From positions 4,960 to 22,599 of the forward strand of contig DBCZ01000082.1 in the NCBI GenBank assembly GCA_002293315.1: 17,640 nt of DNA. Reading direction: 5' to 3'. Under the pieces are notes generated by a model. It had not been told where the DNA came from. It saw only the letters and a program-made list of their open reading frames with translations, and made no database searches. The stretch is from Ruminococcaceae bacterium UBA945. Lineage in GTDB: Bacteria; Bacillota; Clostridia; Oscillospirales; Acutalibacteraceae. Within the stretch, counting starts at the first letter, position 1. Every line of letters starts with the position of its first letter. A program made the position numbers and the translations under genes. Below are positions 13,252 through 17,640 of the stretch, piece by piece.

Positions 13252-14121
13252 ATGGATTATGGTAAATATGTTTTTGACGGCGAAAGAAAATATCGCACCG
13301 GGCTTATTGACTGCGGCGAATACCGCGGCGTGAAGGACAGGGAAGAGGCCGCCGAACGCCTCAGTGAGAACATCAAAAGTATGGATTTGCTGGCCGAGGC
13401 TCTCTCCGCGGACGGCAGCAAGGGGCTTGTTGTCATCATTCAGGCGATGGACGCAGCGGGAAAGGATGGCCTCATAAGCCATGTTTTCAGCGGGGTGAAT
13501 CCTGCTGTGGTGCAGGTGGAAAGCTTCAAGCAGCCGTCAGCCGTAGATTTGGCGCATGATTACCTTTGGCGTGTGCACAAGAAAATCGGGCCTCGCGGAA
13601 AGATAAGCATTCTCAACCGTTCGCATTATGAAGATGTTCTCATTGGTAAGGTGGAGGATTTGCCGGGGAGACAGAACCTGCCGAAATCTGCGCTAGTGAA
13701 TATATGGAAGAAGCGCTATCGCCAGATTAATGATTTCGAGCGTTACCTGACAGAGAACGGTTATGCCATCGTGAAAATCCATCTGTGCATCAGTAAAGAA
13801 GAGCAGTGCGAGCGTTTGCTTGCCAGAATGGATGAGCCGGATAAGAACCGTAAATACTCTCATGGGGATATTCTGAACCGCAGGGCGTGGGATAAATATA
13901 TGAAGGCATACACCGACTGCATAAACAATACCGCCACAGGCTTCGCGCCGTGGTATGTGGTGCCGGCTGACAAGAAATGGTATGCAAGATATGCAGCGTC
14001 TGAAATATTGCTTGACGTGCTTAAAAAGTTGAAGCCGGAATATCCAGAGCTCTCTGAGGAAGAGCGGGAGTTCATGGAGGCGGACAGAGAGCAGCTGCTT
14101 TCAGAAAAGGAAAAAGATTGA
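13252..14121 (+). CDS. Polyphosphate kinase 2 family protein
   Basis: A 289-aa single-domain PPK2. Walker A is QAMDAAGKDG (64-73), and the family block VQVESFKQPSAVDLAHDYLWR follows. The Walker-B/lid region is NRSHYEDVL (122-130; most members have NRSWYEDV). C-terminal blocks are DEPDKNRKYSHGD and FAPWYVVPADKKWYAR. PPK2 enzymes transfer phosphate between polyphosphate and nucleotides (AMP, ADP or GDP); the class cannot be read off securely. The ATG at 13252 is preceded by AAGGAGG overlapping the FMN reductase stop, so the two are probably coupled; the in-frame start at 13222 lies inside the upstream gene. A charged Glu-rich tail ends the protein. Confidence 0.93.
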   Translation: MDYGKYVFDGERKYRTGLIDCGEYRGVKDREEAAERLSENIKSMDLLAEALSADGSKGLVVIIQAMDAAGKDGLISHVFSGVNPAVVQVESFKQPSAVDLAHDYLWRVHKKIGPRGKISILNRSHYEDVLIGKVEDLPGRQNLPKSALVNIWKKRYRQINDFERYLTENGYAIVKIHLCISKEEQCERLLARMDEPDKNRKYSHGDILNRRAWDKYMKAYTDCINNTATGFAPWYVVPADKKWYARYAASEILLDVLKKLKPEYPELSEEEREFMEADREQLLSEKEKD

Positions 14122-14146
14122 TATAACGGGCTTCGGCTGATAGAAT
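14118..14146 (+). promoter_or_regulatory. Candidate promoter of the aldo/keto reductase gene
   Basis: TTGATA (14118-14123) and TAGAAT (14141-14146) are 17 bp apart. The -35 overlaps the PPK2 stop codon. It leaves a short leader before the GGAGGAGAG ribosome binding site. Confidence 0.45.
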
Positions 14147-14174
14147 GAGGTATTAACTGATTGGAGGAGAGAAA

Positions 14175-15314
14175 ATGAAATATAATCCTTTGGGGAACAC
14201 GGGGCTTGAGGTGAGCGCCATAGGCTTGGGCTGCGAGCATCTCGACGGCGCCGAACAGAAGGCGGTGGATTCCGTTATCGGCGCGGCGCTTGAAAGCGGC
14301 GTGAACATCATGGATGTCTTCATGCCCGGCGAGGATATTCGGGCGAAGATAGCAACGGCGCTCGGCGGCAAGAGGAAGGACGTGTACCTTCAGGGGCATA
14401 TCGGCTCATGCGATGTGAATCAGCAATATGACATCAGCCGCGACCTGCCGACCGTCAAGAGATACTTTGAAGCCTTGCTCAGGAATTTCGGCTATATTGA
14501 CTTAGGCATGATGTTCTTCATTGACTCTGAAGACGATTATAAGGGCGTTTTTGAAACGGGCTTCGCAGATTATGTTCTCTCGTTGAAGGAAAAAGGCGAC
14601 ATAAGGCATATAGGCTTCAGTTCGCATAACCCGAAGACAGCGATTAAGGCGATAAACACCGGCCTGCCGGAGATGATGATGTTCAGCATAAACCCTGTTT
14701 TTGACATCTTCCCGAGCGAGCGCTATGTGCTTGCCGATACGAACGAGGGCATCGATGTTTCGGATTTCACGCAGCTTGACCCAATCAGAGCGCAGCTTTA
14801 TAAGCTCTGTGAAAGCAAGCAAATAGGCATAACGGTGATGAAAACGCTGGGTGCGGGGAAATTCCTTTCGGCGGAGCATTCGCCGTTTGACAAGCCGCTC
14901 ACGCCAAACCAGTGCATACACTATGCCCTAACGCGCCCTGCCGTGGCAAGCGTGCTGCTGGGCGCGAAATCGCCGGAGGAAATAAAGCTTGACGCGGAGT
15001 ATTTCAACGCGACCGACGAGGAGAAGGACTATACGAAGGCCATTGCCTCAATGAAGGATTTCAGAGGCAGCTGCGTGTATTGCAATCACTGCCTGCCGTG
15101 CCCGTCTGAGATAGACATAGCGGCGGTGAATAAATACCTTGACATCGCAAGGCTTGATACAGATAATGTGCCGCCCTCAATACGCTCGCACTATGCCGCG
15201 CTTGGGCACCATGGTGGAGAGTGCATTTCCTGCGGCAGCTGTGAAAGCCGATGCCCGTTCGGCGTGCCAATCATAGAGAATATGAAGACGGCATGCGAGG
15301 CTTTCGGGGAATAG
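14175..15314 (+). CDS. Aldo/keto reductase-like protein with C-terminal 2x[4Fe-4S] ferredoxin tail
   Basis: A 379-aa protein. Residues 1-290 have the AKR barrel pattern: NTGLEVSAIGLGC start, GVNIMDVF, KGDIRHIGFSSHNP, VMKTLGAGKF and VLLGAKSPEEI. The tail has two cysteine sets, C300-x2-C303-x2-C306-x2-C309-P and C350-x2-C353-x2-C356-x3-C360-P, typical of COG1453-type AKRs. D47 is kept, but the expected Tyr, Lys and His of the catalytic tetrad are not visible (the segments read DVFMPGED, VYLQGHIG, GMMFFIDSE). The enzyme may therefore do electron transfer or a different chemistry. GGAGGAGAG precedes the ATG. A terminator follows directly, so this is the last gene of the rightward run. Confidence 0.88.
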   Translation: MKYNPLGNTGLEVSAIGLGCEHLDGAEQKAVDSVIGAALESGVNIMDVFMPGEDIRAKIATALGGKRKDVYLQGHIGSCDVNQQYDISRDLPTVKRYFEALLRNFGYIDLGMMFFIDSEDDYKGVFETGFADYVLSLKEKGDIRHIGFSSHNPKTAIKAINTGLPEMMMFSINPVFDIFPSERYVLADTNEGIDVSDFTQLDPIRAQLYKLCESKQIGITVMKTLGAGKFLSAEHSPFDKPLTPNQCIHYALTRPAVASVLLGAKSPEEIKLDAEYFNATDEEKDYTKAIASMKDFRGSCVYCNHCLPCPSEIDIAAVNKYLDIARLDTDNVPPSIRSHYAALGHHGGECISCGSCESRCPFGVPIIENMKTACEAFGE

Positions 15315-15325
15315 AGGCAAAAACG

Positions 15326-15359
15326 AAAATGTGCGTCTGACTCAGGATGCACATTTTTT
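15326..15359 (+). terminator. Terminator after the aldo/keto reductase gene
   Basis: AAAATGTGCGTC (15326-15337) pairs with GATGCACATTTT (15346-15357), with one G-U and an 8-nt loop, and runs into six T. It lies 11 nt after the stop codon. Confidence 0.9.
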
Positions 15360-15382
15360 ACATGAAAAACACGTGGATTTTA

Positions 15383-15411
15383 TTGATTCGGGATTCGTAA
15401 GATGCTAGACT
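15383..15411 (+). promoter_or_regulatory. Candidate promoter of the surface nucleotidase gene
   Basis: TTGATT (15383-15388) and TAGACT (15406-15411) are 17 bp apart; the -10 is poor. A nearby TATAGT (about 15413-15418) may be the real -10 with a weak -35. Confidence 0.35.
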
Positions 15412-15448
15412 GTATAGTGTAAATAGAAAACGATGAAGGGGAAAGATT

Positions 15449-17640
15449 ATGAAAAGAGCGGTATCGGTTTTACTTGCGGTTTTATTGATTTTCACTGCTA
15501 TTCCTTTTGCGGCGTCTGCGGTAGACGTCTCAGCTTCCAACGGCAAGCTGATTATCCTGCACACCAACGACGTGCACGGCAGGGATAAATACGTCGAGGG
15601 AAGCTCAATAGGCAGAGCAGGCGTGGCAAAAATCAAGCAGACATATGAGGCGGCAGGTGCTGAGGTGCTTCTTCTGAGTGCCGGAGACGATATTCAGGGG
15701 GCGCCGCTTGTGAATGTTTCGCAGGGCGAAACGGCGATTGAATTCATGAACGCCGCGAAGTATGACGCCATGACCATCGGCAACCATGAATATGATTACC
15801 CCGCTAGCCAGCTTACAAAGCTTGAAGGCGAAATGGATTTTCCGCTGCTTTCTGCGAATATACTGAGCAAGAGCGATGGCTCAAACGCGTATACGCCGTA
15901 TCGGGTTTTCACGATGAAAAGCGGAAGGAAGGTCGGTGTTTTCGGCCTCACAACGCCGGAGACGATGACAAAAACGCACCCCGATAACGTAAAGGACGTC
16001 ACGTTTATTGATGGAGAAGCGCTGTATGATTTGGCACAGAAGCAGATTGACGCTCTGAAGGCCGAGGGCTGCACATTCATCATTGCGCTCGGGCATCTCG
16101 GCACAGATGTTATGTCTTCGCCGAATCGCTCGACAGATGTTATTGCAAACACAACGGGCATTGACCTCTTCGTGGACGGACACAGTCACACGGAATTCAA
16201 AAACGGGATGAAGGTAGGGAATACCCTGCTCGTAAGCACAGGTGAATACCTCAATAATGTCGGGGTGGTGACATATGACGGCACTTCGCTGAGCGCGGCG
16301 CTTATAAGCGATGACAGCTTCGGCAGAGACGAGGCCGTGGACAAGCTTATCAATGACGCATACGATGAAATTCAGGCGGAATACAGCGCGGTTTTCGCTA
16401 CGACTACCGTCAATTTGAACGGCACGAGAGAGGGCGGAGACGTCACTTCGTCTGACGGCACGGTAATAGCGAGCTTCCCCGAGGGCGAGGGTAACCGCAC
16501 AGCTGAAACGAACCTCGGAGACTTCTCAGCTGACGCGCAGCTTTATGCGGCGGAGAAGGTTACGGGTGAGGATATTGACGTCTCCATCGTAAACGGCGGA
16601 AATGTGCGCGAGACAATTCCGGCCGGCCCGATTACAAGAAATGATATGATAACGGTGTTCCCGTTCCAGAACACTGTGGTGGTGCTGAAGCTCACGGGCG
16701 GGGAGCTGCTGGAAGCACTTGAGGCGGCCTGCTATGCCATGCCGGATTCGCTCGGTGCGTTTCCGCAGGTGGCGGGTGTGGAGTTTGATGTAGACGGATC
16801 GGTGCCGTATGAGAAAGGCACGCGCTATCCTGATTCAACTTATTATGCGCCTAAGCTGCCCGGCAGCCGCGTCAAGAACGTTATGATCGGCGGAGCACCG
16901 CTTGATTTGAAAGCGGAATATACACTCACAACGAATGATTTCCTCGCGGCGGGCGGCGACACATACCATGCTCTCAAAGCGCCGTTTGAAAGAAACGGAA
17001 ACAATACGGGATATGGGCTTGAAGAATCGCTGATAGATTACATAAAGAATGCTCTCGGCGGGGTTATCGGTGCGCAGTATGAGCAGCCGCAGGGCAGAAT
17101 CACGCTGATAAATCCGCCGGTGAACACGATGTCGAAGTTCACTGACGTGCAGCTGAGCCAATGGTATTTCGCGGCCGTGAGCTACGTTGTCTTCAACGGA
17201 GTCATGCAGGGCACCGCGCCGGATAAATTCACTCCTGCAGGCACAACCACAAGGGCGCAGTTCTATCAGACGCTCTACAATCTTGAGGGTGCGCCGGAGC
17301 AAACCGAGCCTTCAAGCTTCGCAGATGTACCTGCCGCTGCGTGGTATGCACAGGCTGTGGCATGGGCGCAGAACAACGAGTTGACAGACGGCGTCGGAAA
17401 CAACCTTTTCGAGCCGAACAGGCAGATTACGCGCCAGGAGATTGCCAAAGCAATGGATGCCTATCTTGAGGTCTTCACCGGGTTGGTAATAGACACAAGC
17501 GGCACGGATTTATCGAAATTCTCTGACGAAGAGAGCATTTCATCGTGGGCGCTGGAAGGCATGGAGGCACTTGTGGAGCTCGGCTTGCTCAACGGCTCGG
17601 ACGGCAAGCTGAATCCGAAAGGAGATGCCACAAGAGCCGA
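15449..17640 (+). CDS. Secreted 5'-nucleotidase (UshA-like) with SLH surface-anchoring repeats, 3' partial
   Basis: The frame is open from ATG 15449 to the window end (730 codons, no stop). The signal peptide MKRAVSVLLAVLLIFTAIPF ends AASA, with cleavage near residue 24. The metallophosphatase domain has D41-x-H43 (HTNDVHG), D80 (SAGDDIQG), N112-H113 (GNHEYDY), ALGHLG and DGHSHTEF, the full two-metal set. A 5'-nucleotidase C-terminal domain follows with NLGDFSADA, NGGNVRETIPAGPIT and the substrate loop FPFQNTVV. From about residue 560, three S-layer homology repeats (FTDV...WYFAAVSY, FADV...WYAQAVAW, FSDE...WALEGMEAL) anchor the enzyme to the cell wall. GGGGAAAGA is the ribosome binding site. 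It would release nucleosides outside the cell from nucleotides. Confidence 0.93.
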   Translation, partial: MKRAVSVLLAVLLIFTAIPFAASAVDVSASNGKLIILHTNDVHGRDKYVEGSSIGRAGVAKIKQTYEAAGAEVLLLSAGDDIQGAPLVNVSQGETAIEFMNAAKYDAMTIGNHEYDYPASQLTKLEGEMDFPLLSANILSKSDGSNAYTPYRVFTMKSGRKVGVFGLTTPETMTKTHPDNVKDVTFIDGEALYDLAQKQIDALKAEGCTFIIALGHLGTDVMSSPNRSTDVIANTTGIDLFVDGHSHTEFKNGMKVGNTLLVSTGEYLNNVGVVTYDGTSLSAALISDDSFGRDEAVDKLINDAYDEIQAEYSAVFATTTVNLNGTREGGDVTSSDGTVIASFPEGEGNRTAETNLGDFSADAQLYAAEKVTGEDIDVSIVNGGNVRETIPAGPITRNDMITVFPFQNTVVVLKLTGGELLEALEAACYAMPDSLGAFPQVAGVEFDVDGSVPYEKGTRYPDSTYYAPKLPGSRVKNVMIGGAPLDLKAEYTLTTNDFLAAGGDTYHALKAPFERNGNNTGYGLEESLIDYIKNALGGVIGAQYEQPQGRITLINPPVNTMSKFTDVQLSQWYFAAVSYVVFNGVMQGTAPDKFTPAGTTTRAQFYQTLYNLEGAPEQTEPSSFADVPAAAWYAQAVAWAQNNELTDGVGNNLFEPNRQITRQEIAKAMDAYLEVFTGLVIDTSGTDLSKFSDEESISSWALEGMEALVELGLLNGSDGKLNPKGDATRA

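Noticed and set aside
13860..14399. A 179-codon minus-strand ORF across the PPK2/aldo-keto reductase junction
   Set aside because: It overlaps two conserved genes on the plus strand and has no recognisable motif.

Overview
The window looks like a chromosomal segment of an anaerobic Firmicute, probably a Clostridia/Oscillospirales-type organism. This is inferred from AGGAGG-type ribosome binding sites, 17-bp-spaced TTGACA/TATAAT promoters, a lipobox lipoprotein, an S-layer-homology surface enzyme, an FprA-type flavodiiron protein and a ferredoxin-domain aldo/keto reductase. The species cannot be named from the sequence alone.

Positions 1-3340 form an AT-rich accessory stretch, clearly different in base use from the rest. 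A rightward three-gene operon encodes a GHKL ATPase (open at the window edge), a STAS-like DUF4325 protein and a PIN-domain nuclease. It ends in a 12-bp-stem terminator. Facing it on the minus strand are small genes typical of mobile elements: a coiled-coil ORF broken by an in-frame TAA, a 74-aa excisionase-like HTH protein overlapping a 54-aa two-helix membrane protein, a still smaller membrane peptide behind a near-consensus promoter with a palindromic operator, and a 69-aa Xre/Cro repressor. A tRNA-Ala(CGC) gene follows, with its 3' end facing this stretch, as expected if an element had integrated there.

Positions 3600-7402 (minus strand) hold a nucleoside-type BMP/PnrA lipoprotein with its own promoter and a perfect 20-bp palindrome. 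Upstream lies a tight run of purine nucleoside phosphorylase, zinc alcohol dehydrogenase and nitroreductase genes. Positions 7500-9557 (plus strand, divergent) hold a NatA/NatB-like ABC exporter. Its end abuts the scar of a RelE-family toxin, then a six-codon ORF, a large imperfect hairpin and a terminator.

Positions 9873-15314 (plus strand) are a run of small cytosolic enzymes: a DUF1062 zinc-ribbon protein, a P-loop kinase, a VOC protein, an FprA flavodiiron protein followed by an FMN reductase, a PPK2 polyphosphate kinase, and an aldo/keto reductase with a two-cluster ferredoxin tail that seems to lack the usual catalytic residues. The window ends inside a secreted 5'-nucleotidase carrying SLH repeats.

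Two themes connect the chromosomal genes. One is purine salvage: surface nucleotidase, nucleoside-binding lipoprotein, phosphorylase. The other is flavin/iron redox and oxygen or nitric oxide protection. The most novel candidate is the ATPase-DUF4325-PIN operon, a possible partner-switch-controlled nuclease (defence or toxin) module.
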